Source: Kiritimatiellia bacterium
GTDB lineage: Bacteria; Verrucomicrobiota; Kiritimatiellia; RFP12; DVOR01
NCBI GenBank assembly: GCA_017558005.1
Contig: JAFYWN010000003.1
Span: forward strand, 1 to 64,000
Length of the DNA: 64,000 bases
Direction: 5' to 3'
This document shows positions 13,301-25,300 of this stretch, one piece after another. The translations under genes were made by a program, and so were the position numbers. Positions within the stretch are counted from its first letter, which is position 1; each line of letters begins with the position of its first letter. Under the pieces are notes generated by a model. That model was not told the DNA's origin, searched no databases, and worked only from the letters and a program-made list of their open reading frames with translations.

Positions 13301-16300
13301 TGACATCTCTGATTGGCGTCCAAGCGTGCAAGCCTCAACCGTAACAGAGAATGAAGACCAAGTGTGGCAGTCGCTTGATGAACGCACGTTAACGCAACCT
13401 ATGGAAGCATTAACGCCTAGAGCATGGTTGACGCCCAATGGTTACTCTGCACGTCGAGCCTCGGGCTTCTGGTCTAAATTCTCGGCGCCGATTACCTTGA
13501 AGGCTGGAACAACCCTGGACTTAACGAAGACGATTGGTACGTCGGGAGTCTTGCAAGATCAGGTGGAGATGGCCTCTGTTGCAGGTGAGGGTTCAACCAC
13601 CCTCATTATGCCTGCGTCCTTGCAGGTGACTGCAGACGCCATTACAGTGGATACACTCAAGTTGGTCGGTTCGACGGCTTTAAAGAAACCGATTACTGCA
13701 ACAACTATGACCTTCAAGACCTTGGTTGTGAGCGATTCGGTTGCAGAGGCCTTTAATCGTGGCTCTCAAGTGCGTTATGTCGTGGCAGAGGGCTACACGG
13801 GCACAACCGTACCGACGCTCGTGGGGATGACCCCGCCTGCGGATGGTGGCTCCTGGTCTTTGAAACAAAGTGGTACGACGTTAATTCTCGAACTCGTGGG
13901 TTCGCAACGTGAGCTGTATGCCACATTAACCGAATCCGAAAACGTTTGGGGAGATCTCGCGTGGTGTGATGGTCTTGGCACAGAGGTGAAGAATATCAAC
14001 TGGACGAAGGTGCAGAAGGTAACGCTTCAACTCTCTGACGCATCGCCTGACATGGTAACGTTAAGCCTTCCTTCAACGTTGACATTCACCTCCTTAACGG
14101 TAGACTATGGCCAAACGCAGGATAAAGCCTTGGCGCTTGAGGGCGAGGGGTCGTTGGCGGTTGAAACGTTGATTCTCTCGGGTGACAATCGAAGTGCCTT
14201 CTTGCCGCGCTCCAAAACGGTGATGGCATGTGATAACCTTGAGATTCGTTTGCAGAAGTGGGACATCTCGGTGCCCTTCTTAGAGTGCATTGGTGGTGAC
14301 GATACGTATACACCGCCAGCATTGGAACTGGGGCTTTGGGCAAATGGTGAGGAAACCTTGCGCACGAAGCTATTGGGTTCAAATGCGATAGCACTTCGTA
14401 GTGGTACGCTTGTTTTGACACGTGAGGAACAGTTCGGCTCGATGACCCGTACCTTCCGTGTGGATGCAGGGGCCACGTTGGATGTGAAGGGGTGCCCCAT
14501 CTCCAATAACATTATTCTGAATGGTGGTACCCTTGCGAATACGGGCAATGCCATTGGTACGAATAAGCGTCAGACGTACAATATCAGCCTAACGGCAGAC
14601 TCCTTTGTAAGTGGGTCGTCGAACTTCTATTCCTTGGCGAATGGTTACAATGCGCATACGTTAACCCTCAACGGTCACACGTTGACTAAACGCGGTTCCA
14701 ACACCTTTAGTCTTTACAATGGCGATGTTGATGGCGGTAATGGAACCATCGTTTGTGAAAGTGGCACCTTTAAGGTTGAACCGAATAACGCGCAGATTCG
14801 CATCTTGAAGAATGTGGCCTTCATTCCGAAGGGTGGCGCGATTACCCTTGCTGGGGCTTACACGCTTGAGGGTATGGTGAAGATGGACGCAGGTGTGGTG
14901 TGTTCCAATAATATCACGCTTGCCACGAATGCAATTCTCGCAGGTTGCCCACGCATTGATGGTAATTTAACTCTTGGTGCGGGCGCCATCCTTGAAGTAA
15001 CAAATGCGGCCACACCGTTGGAAGTGCGCGGTACAATCTCTTCCACGGTAACGATGCGCCTCGCCGATGCATTGGCATTGGGTAAGACCTCACTTCCGAT
15101 TCTCTTCTTGCCCAATGTCGCAGAAACAAGTTCGACAACGGTGAATCTGAGCAATCTTCCGACGGGTGCCGAATTGGAGTGGGGGGACAAGGTGCTCTAT
15201 CTCGTTCCTGAAGGCATTGATGCCTCGGTAAGAGAGGTGAAGGCAACGATTTCGGGTGATGCCAACTGGTCTGCTTTGACGTGGACCGATATGAATGGCA
15301 CTTCGGTCACGCCAGACTGGCGTTTCGTGACGGCAGTCACCTTAACCTTGACCGCTGATGCAACGCTCACGCGCGATGTGGCAACCTTGGCATTGACCTC
15401 GTTCACCTTGGCTGACACCGCACACACCTTGACTCTCGAAGGCGCAGCATTGCCGTCAACCCTGACGACCCTCGCGGCAAACACATCGATCATCTTCGGT
15501 TCGGGTGTTTTGTCAACGATTCCAACGAACCTCTCGGGTGCAAAGAACTTGACCTTCAAGTCAAGCGTGACGTCGACCAACAGCGGTGGTGACACCTTTG
15601 CCTACAACAACTTCACGGGCAATTGGTTCGTTGAATCTGGCGCGACCCTGACCCTGGCTGGTGACGGTGGCAAAATGGGTGTGATGAACACCACCGGTAA
15701 TAATAGCGGTATCATTACCGTGAAGAACGGTGCAACCATTGCCTTGAATGGTGGCCACGTCTTTGGTTGGGCAGATACTGCCAATCAAAGCACGCGCACT
15801 GTACTTGTTGTTGATGGAGGCACAGTAGACGTCAGTTTAACAAAGGAACAATACCTTCGTCGAACCTTTGAGTTTAAGAATGGGGCGACACTTAATGCTC
15901 CTGGACTTACGCTCTACCATTCACGTGGTGGTAATGTGAAAATTACCGAAGGCGAGGTGACCTTTAAGGGATATTACCTTCTCAATTGTGACAGTAATGG
16001 CGGTACAACGCCCGCACGTTGGATTGTTTCTGAGGGTGCGCGCTTAAATGTTCCAGCAGTCGTTCGAAATAGTAATAACAATATCAACTTCTCTTTGGTA
16101 TTGTCTGGAGGAGGAACGATTGTCACCTCTGGATACAACCTCTATTCTCTCAATCCGACAGAGGTTGAGGCGAATACAACACTGCTTGTAAATGGCACCC
16201 ATCGCTATGGCAAGCCGTACATCATTCGTCAAGGAGCTTCCTTTGGTGGAACAGGTACTTTAGAGGCGGTGTCAGATAATGGATGTAGTGTAACCTTTGA

Positions 16301-19300
16301 AGCGGGCGCATCTCTTGTTGTTGTAGATAAGGCCGATCCGCTGACGCTTCAAATTGGTGCAAATGGCTCCATCACCTTCCCCGAAGGCGGTGTTATGGTA
16401 ACGCCTCCTGCGGACATCACCGTAGGTAATCCAGCTAAGTTGCTGAAGGTGAACAAGCCAATGACAACGGCTAACTTGACCTTGACCGATAGTACGGATT
16501 ATGTGCTTGAAGTGATTCAAGAAGGGGATTGGTACACGGCAATTTGTACGAAGGCAACCTTGGTTACAGAATTGCGTGCCACTGCGGGCCAATCCTTCTC
16601 GGACATCTTTGATCCCGACACGTCGGTGCTTGCTCCGAATGCGACCTTGACGATTGACTTCGGTGATGTGGTCGGCGAAACGTCCACCCCTGGAACCTTC
16701 ACCTTCGATAATGCAGCAGCAATCACCTTCGCATCAATTACGGTGCAGGGTTCGAATGGTGGCACCTTGTTGAAGACGGGGACTGGTACGGTGACGAGTT
16801 CCGCGACGACAGCTATGGATACGCAGCTTACTGTTCCCGCTTCAGTGGCTTCCTTGGGAGCAGTGATGATTAATGAAGGTGCTACATTAACTGTCGCAGA
16901 TACAACGACCATCTCGACGGTTTCCGGTACAGGAACGTTGGTGTGCAATGGCTTCTTGCCGTCGGAGATTACCACGTCTTTAACTGCTAATACTTGGAGA
17001 GGCACGGTGGTCATTACGGGCACGATTACGCTCGCAGACCAGAACACTTCGTTTGAAGCTTTGGGTCACACCAATTCGAAACTCGTTATTGATGGCAACC
17101 TCACAGGTTACTTGAAGAATAACGGTGTTTGCGAAGTCCCCGTGGAATTGAATGGTTCGCTTACCAATAACAATGGTTACTCGAATAACTCTTATGTCTT
17201 TAAGAAACTTTCGGGTACGGGTTCCTTCACGCACAATAAGGACTTGCCGTATGCCTTCATCTTCGAAGATGTCTCCGAATTCGAAGGCGCCATAACGGTC
17301 AGTGCTGCTCAGGCACGCGTTGTGGTGGGTGGCACTGCAGCCGTTGAAGACGGCAAGATTGTTATTGCTGGCAATGCAAAGATTGCCTCGGGCAAGACCT
17401 GGACGGCCACGAATGGTGTGAAGATTCTTGAGGGTGCAACCCTCTCGATTGCTGCACCTTCTGCGATTAGCAGCGCCTTTGAAGGTCCGGGCACCTTGTG
17501 CCTTGATGCCACGGCAGGTGATCTTGCCTTCAGTGGTGAGACCGCAATCACCTTGGCTGAATTGCGCGCCTTTACGGGCGTGGTGCAGTTGAAGGGTGAG
17601 GACGAAAATGGCGTGAACTTGAACTTCGGCACTGCCGTCAATGGTTCGATAACCTCTCGTCTCGTGGTGGCTTCGGGCACCCATACGATGACCTATGGTC
17701 AGGGTGGTAGCTACGCCTTTGCAACGGGCAAGTCTTATGAGATACCTGCGCTCTATGTGATGGATGGCGCAGCATTGGAATTCACGATGAAGGACCTCTC
17801 GGGTTGGTCGGGTGAAACCTTGTCGGATAGCGTCTTGCGTGTGGCAGGTAATTTGACCTTTAAGTCGAATGGTTCGAATACGGGCTACTTCCGTGACGTG
17901 CTCTATCTTGACAATGGTGCGACCGTGACCATTGATAAGAATGGACATAGTGAATACTTCTGCCTCTTCGGTGGTAATGCACAGGATAAGGCGCAGTTCC
18001 GCATGCAGGCAGCTGGTGCGGCAACGATTACGGGCGATCCCATCTACTTGAAGGGCGATGCCGCTGCGGATATTGGAGAAGGCGCAAACTTGACCATCGC
18101 CTCCGTGATGACGTTGGGCAACGCCTTCTCGAAGTATGGCGCAGGGACCCTGACCTTGAGTGCCGCCAATACTGCACCTGGTGACCTTGCCATTAAGGGT
18201 GGTAAGCTGGCGTTGACGGGTAGCTGGGCTGGTCTTGTGACGATTGCGCAGGGCAGTACGCTCTCGGGCAATGGTACGGCAAGCGGCGAAGTCAGGTTTG
18301 CAAGCGGCGCCATCATTGACACGACGGCAGGCGTGGTGACTGTGGAAGGTAATCTCTCCATGGCGAACGCCGTATCGGTGAATGTCACCTCGTTGCCAAC
18401 GGCTGAAGCGCCTGTAAAGGTGTTGACTAAGACCTACGCTGAAGAAGTGGCAGAACTCTCTGTCGTGCCGACGGTAATGGTGGCAGGACAGGTGGTTGAT
18501 GGTCGTGAAAATGGCATCACCTATGTCTTGTCGCAGAAGACGGATGGTCTCTATTTGCTTGCAGAAACACACGCAGGCGAATTGGAATCCACCACGATTG
18601 ATGCGAAGACCATCCCTTCGTGGAGCGCCTTCTTGGCAACCTTGACGGAAGGCCAGACGGTGACCGACTTCACGGATGTCGTGATTGACTTCGGTGATGT
18701 TGAAGGCGACACTGCGGTTCCTGGCACCTTCACCATTGACGCCACGGCAACCGTTCGCACCTTGACGATTCAGGGTACGAATGGCGGTAAGGTCACCATC
18801 GCAGAGGGTGCAACCCTCGATATTGCGGTTGCAACCGAGGTGGCGGATGCTGTGGTCACACGCATTGAAGGCACGATTGTTGACCTCGGTGCGGTCACGA
18901 TTGGTGAGGAGGCAACGCTTGAGGTGACGGCGCCCCCGACGAGTGTTGTGGCGAATGGCGGCTTCCTTGTGGTTGATGCAGAAGTCTCAACGAATAGCAC
19001 ACCGAATTATCCTGGTGATTTCGCCTTCACAAATGTGGAAATTACCCCTCAGACGATTGAGATGACGCAAGGCACGATGCTCATTCGTGACGGTGATGAA
19101 GTCTTCCTCAATGGTGGCAACCTCATGCGTACGCAGATCAACATCGAAATGGATGGCGGTTTGTTGACCTTGGGTAAGGATGATGAATCCGTGTGGTTTG
19201 GTTCTCAGAATAGCACCGTCAACCAGTCGGGCGGTACCGTGATTATGCAGGGTGCCAATACGGAAACCTCGGGTAGCAAGGGCTTCGTGTTGGGTTGGAG

Positions 19301-22300
19301 CGGTGGTACGACCTACACCATCACGGGTGGTATGTTGGATGTCTCGAAGTCGCACATCAACTTCTGGGATACGTCCACGTTGAACATCAATGGTGGCGAA
19401 GTGAAGACGCGCGGCATCTTTGATGGAGGTGGTAGTGGCGCTGGTACGGTGAACCTCACCAATGGTGGTCAGTTGACCTTGATGAGTGCACAGGGCATTC
19501 CTGCAGTCCTCGCAGCCTTCAATGTGAATGGTGCAACCCTTGCCGCAACGGAAACGACGTCGATTGCTGAACCCATTGTGTTGGGTGGCGCGATGGCAGT
19601 GAACGTGGCCGCGGAGAAGACCTTGACGATTTCGAGCGTCATCTCTGGCACAGGTGATGTGGCTATCACGTCGGGTACGGTGAACTTGACGGGTGAAAAC
19701 ACCTACACGGGCGCAACAACGGTTGCTGCGAATGCAACCTTGAGCGCAGCCGCCCTTCCTGGCGCGTTGACGCTTGAAGCGGGTGCAGGTTTGACGGTGC
19801 CCGCCGATGGCATCACCGTTGCGGGGAATGTGACCCTTCCTGCTACGATGACGCTCAATCTGACGGCTACACCGACAACCGATGCGCCTGTCACGCTCTT
19901 GACCTGCGCAGAGGGTGCAACCTTGACCGTCGCAACGAGCGATGTCGTCTCGGTCTATGTTGGTGGTGAACGCGTTGACGGCGCCTTTGAATTGGTCGTC
20001 AGTGGTAATACTGTTGTCGTTCAGCCGATGGTTGGTTTGGCAACTGCCGTGAAGGCTGAGATTACGGATAGTGGCCGTTGGTCGGCATTGTCTTGGACGG
20101 ATTTGGATGGCAATGCGGTGCAGCGCTTGAACTGGAACTTCGTTGAAGAGGTTCAGCTCTCCTTCGCCACGGAAACGACTGACGCTGCAATTAATCGTGA
20201 TGTGGCAACGTTGGCACTGACTTCGTTGACCTTGACTGAGTCTGAGTACACCTTGACGCTTGAAGGTGCACCTCTGCCATCAACATTGACTACTCTCGCA
20301 GCAAACACCGAGATTGTCTTTGGTGACGGTGTTCTCTCTATGATCCCGACGAATCTCTCGGGTACGAAGAACCTGACCTTTAACTCCACGGTGACATCGT
20401 CGGCTAGTGGTGGTGCGACAACCTTTGCTTATCCCAACTTCACGGGTAACTGGATTGTTGAATCTGGCGCCACGCTCAATATGAACGGTGCTGGCGGCCA
20501 GATGGGTGTATTGAATACCACTGGTGCGGAGAGCGGTATTATTACCGTGAAGCAAGGCGCAACCATCAACTTGAATGGCAATCATGTCTTCGGGTGGGCA
20601 GATACTGCAGATCAGGGTAATCGAACTGTTCTCGTGGTGGATGGTGGCCATGTTGAGGTCGGTGCGAATAATCAATACATTCGTCGCACCTTTGAATTCA
20701 AGAATGGCGCCACAATGTATGCGGCCAATAATACAATTCAACAGTCACGCGGAGGCGTGATTAAGGTTACGGAGGGTGAGGCAACCTTTAGCGGGAACTT
20801 TGCCTTTGGTTGTGATCGTAATGGCGGAAGCACGAATGCGCAGTGGGTTATCTCCGAAGGTGCATGTTTGAATGTGCCGGCGGTGATTCAAAATGGAACG
20901 AATAGCAATGAGTATGCGGTCGTTATTTCGGGCGGCGGTACTGCTGTTCTATCTGGAGCCAATACGTATTCGCTCCATGAGACGCGAGTAGAGGCGAATA
21001 CGACGTTGCTTGTGAATGGTACGCACCTTCCTACTTCTGGTGCAGGTAAGGCCTACACAATCGCTGCGGGTGCGACCTTGGCAGGTACTGGCACGATTGG
21101 GCCGGCGATCTCCTTCACAGAGGGGGCGACGTTGCGCGTGACCAACCCCGAAACGCCTTTGACAATCAATGGTCAGGTGACGGGTACGGCGATGCTTGAT
21201 GGCGTGACCTTGCCTGAAGACGGCGCTTATGTTGATGTCTTGAAGGTGATGAACACCAATTCGACGGTGACCTTCACGGTGGCAGAGGGCTATCAGGTCG
21301 CACCTCATGCAATTGAGGGTGGCGTGATGTATCGCCTCTTCAAGACACCGACCTACACCGCCTTGTCGGCAACTGTGACGGCAGCTGCCAACTGGTCTGC
21401 ATTGACCTGGAAGGATGGCGAAACCGTTGTGGCCAACCCGATTTGGGATGCCGTAACCGCTGTAACCTTGACGGCGGAAGCCAATGTCGCTGTGACGGTG
21501 GATGTCAGCTTGACGACAGTCAATACGCTCACCGTGAATGGGGACATGACTCTGGTGGGTGGCGATGCGTTGAAACTTGCAGCCGCAACGGTCTCGGTGA
21601 ATAACACGGGCGCTGGTTTGACGTTGAACAATGCCTATGCTGCGAATAAGGCAATTACCTTCAATGGTACGGGCACTGTCACGTGGGCAACTGCAGGTAC
21701 GCACTCGGGTGTGATTACCACCGCGGCGGGTGTCACCTTGAAGACGACGGCTGAAACAACACTCTCTGCTGCTAACAATACGTTGAATGGTCCGCTCACG
21801 GTTGCTTCGGGTACGTTGACCTTGGCTGCGAATGATCGTCGCTTGAAGGGTAATGTCTTGGTTGAATCTGGCGCAACCTTAATTACCACATCGAACGATA
21901 CGATTAACTACAGTGGCACGCAGACCATTACCATTAATGGTACGGTGTTGGTGGGCAACAAGTGGACCATCTTTGACACGAACACGATTGTCTTGGGTCC
22001 TGGCGCAGTGTTGGATACGTACAACAATTATGCGAAGCCGTTGGACTTCTTCCGTGCGAACTGCCCGATTTCGGTGACGGGTGCTGGCGCAAAGATTAAT
22101 GCGGTGATGTTCGATCACAATAACGACACCAGCCACTCGGTGAAGGTGACCTTCACTGAAGGGGCTTCGTTGGAGATTGTTGGGAATATTGAAACCATTC
22201 CTGTAACAGTAGAATTGGCAGCGGGTGCTACCTCGGCTACCTTGAAGCTCACGGGGACGAAGACCTCAACCTCGACGTTGACCATCGGCAATGGTATCAC

Positions 22301-25300
22301 GCTCGCTGGTGACGGTACATGGTCGGGTACTGCAACCTTCAATGGTGGCAAGATTCAGGTGACCAACCTTGAACAGCCGATGACCATCAAGGGTGCTGTG
22401 ACGGCGAATCAGCCGATTGCCGCCCTCTTTGACGAACCTGCAGAAGTGCCGGTGAAGGTCTTGGCCTCTACGACCGCCTTGACGGAAGAGATGTTGGCCG
22501 TTCGTACGGGTTACTCTCGCGTAGTGGAAACCACGACCGAGGGCGAAACTACGACCTACACCTTGTGCTATGGTGAATCGGATAATGCGGATGTGACTGC
22601 ATTGGCGACGACCATTAGCGAAGATATCGCATGGGATGACTTGACGTGGACCAATGTTGAATCGGGTAATACGATTGACATTGCGGGCGTGACACCTGAG
22701 AATATCACGGACATCACGATTACGGTCTCCGACTCGGCTACGCTCACCCTTGGTTACGTAAAGACGACCTTCCCGAATGCCCAGGTGACAATCAACTACA
22801 CGGGCTTCGCAAAGAGCTTGACCCTCGCGGGTGATGCCGTTACGTTGCCTACCATCACCGTGGCGGGGAAGGTCGGTTACCTCTTCTCGACGGCAACGAC
22901 CCTCGCGATTGACGCCTTGTCGATTGCTACGCCTGACTTCGGTGTGGATGTGCCGCTCGTGAATGGTGTGACTTCGTTGACCTTGCCGACGGCTTACAAC
23001 CTCTTTGGTACAGGCACGGCATTGACGAAGGCCTTGCCTGCGACGGCTACGGTGACCGTGCAGAGTGGCGAGGTGAAGTTGGGTGCTAATAATGTGCTCA
23101 ACATCAGCAATACCATTATCATCAATTCTGGCGCTACGCTTGACTTGAATGGTCACTTGCATGAAGCCTCGGTCACCTTAGATGGCGGTAAGGTGGCGAA
23201 CACGGGCGCCGAACATCATACGGGGCTCAAGCAATTCTGCGATGTTGTCTTGACGGCTGACTCTGAAATTGAAGTTAATGCAGGTCACGCGTTCCACTTG
23301 ATTAAGGGTGGTTATGCAACTCAAGACTTGACGCTCAATGGACATACCTTGACGAAGTCGGGTGACGGCGCAATGCAGATCATGAATGCCTCGTTGGATG
23401 CGGGTACAGTAGTGGTCACGGGCGGTTCGCTCGACTTCCATGCTGGTAAGGAAAATCAGTATGCCGCCACCGAACGCACCATGGCGGGTGTCACCTTGTT
23501 CGCCAATGGTGGTGCCATCACCGTGACGCGCAACTATGTCGTGAGCGGCACATTGACGCTCAAGGGGGATATCTCCATTAACTCGGTGCTCTCTGGCGAG
23601 GGCGCAGTGACGGTGGCAACGGGTAAGACCACCCTCTCTGGCGCCAACACCTACACGGGCAACACGACCATTACCGATGGTGCAACCCTGAAGGTGACCA
23701 CGAAGGACGCGCTGGGTACCACACGTAACAATGGTCAGTTGAAGCTTGGTGATACCAAGCTCACGGGCGCTGGTACGTTGGAACTTGCCTTCACGGATAC
23801 CGCAGCCATCCAGGAAATGGTGGGTGCTAACGGTACCTTCACGGGTGATATCCTCGTCTCGAGCGGTACGTTGAAGTTCCCGAATGGCGGTCAAAATGGT
23901 CCAGGTCAGAACCGTGTGATTACGGTGACTGGTGCGAATGCAGTCTTGGCGACGGGCACGACTACCGATGCGACGGGTTGGTCCGTTGCGGGTCGCCAGA
24001 AGTTGGTGCTTACGAATGGTGCTGAATTCCAGGTCAATAAGCGCGATACCTTCAAGACGCCGCTTGAGATGACGGGTGGTATCGTTCGCTTGATGGCAAA
24101 CAGCGCGGATGGGTCTCGTGGCCTTGACTGGTTCGAAAGCCCGAGCTTGACCGAAGGCCCAACCTTGACGGTGAAGGCGCTTGGGGGCGCTACGGCCGAA
24201 CAGCCGACCGTGTCGTACATCACCATCGCGGATGACGCAACAGGCGACTCGACGAAGATGAATATTCGCCATGACACTTCTACGGGCTATTTCCCTGCAG
24301 AAGTGCAAGCGAATGCACGCTTGGTCGTGGATGCTCACCTCTATGGTGGCGTGGTTCAGAAGTCGGGCGAAGGCGAACTTGTGCTCACTAATGCGAATAA
24401 TAGTCATGGCGCAACGGAAGTTACGGGCGGTACTTTGACCGTCATGGGTGCGACCGGTACGGGTGCAACGACCATGGCTGCTGGCACAACCTTGCGTGGC
24501 ACGGGTACGGTGAAGGGCGCTTTGACCTTCATGAATACCACTGAAACGGTTGAAGAAACCACCACGATTACGGGTTGGCCAATCTTCGAAGTGGGTGAAA
24601 CTGCCCTCACGGTGAATGGCGCGGTTACGGGTGTGGCGCAGTTGAGCGTTAGCGAAGCCTTGCTCGCCTCGGATCCTGTCACGATTCCGGTGATGACGTC
24701 CGCAAACGTCACGGCCGACAACTTCACCAATGCGCCTGCAGGCTTTGTCTTGCAAAAGGCTGGCAACACGCTCTACCTCGTGAAGCAGGCCGCAATTCAC
24801 TCCGCGCTCTATGCGACGGTGACGGAAGATGCGGATTGGTCTGCATTGACGTGGACCGATGCTGAAGGTGCTGCTGTTGAGTTGATCGCTTGGGATGCGG
24901 TTGAAACGGTGACCTTGACGGCTGCAGCCGATGCAACGGTGACCCGTGATGTGACCACGGCGATGCTCACGTCCCTTAACGTGGCAGCCTCTGAGTACAC
25001 GCTTGCGATGGCGGGCAACACCTTGAATGGTGCGGCGCTTGCGCTCGCGGGAGACTTAACAATCGCGGATGCGAACACCTTGACCTCCTTGACGACGCTC
25101 TCTGGTGAAGGCACCTTAAAGCTCGCCGATGGTGTAACCGTGACGGCTCGTTTGGGTGATACCCAACTTCATGAGAAGAAGATTGATATCGCTTCTGGTG
25201 CAACCTTGGTGGTTGATGCAAATGGTGGTAATCGTGGCGAAGAGGCTAAGGATTACACTGGCATCACTGGCACAGGCAAGATTGAATTCAAGAATACGAA

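Noticed and set aside
5322..24800. Several 300-540-codon minus-strand ORFs inside the giant gene
   Set aside because: Long antisense frames arise from the repetitive Thr/Gly/Val-rich codons of the giant gene; no starts or domains support them.
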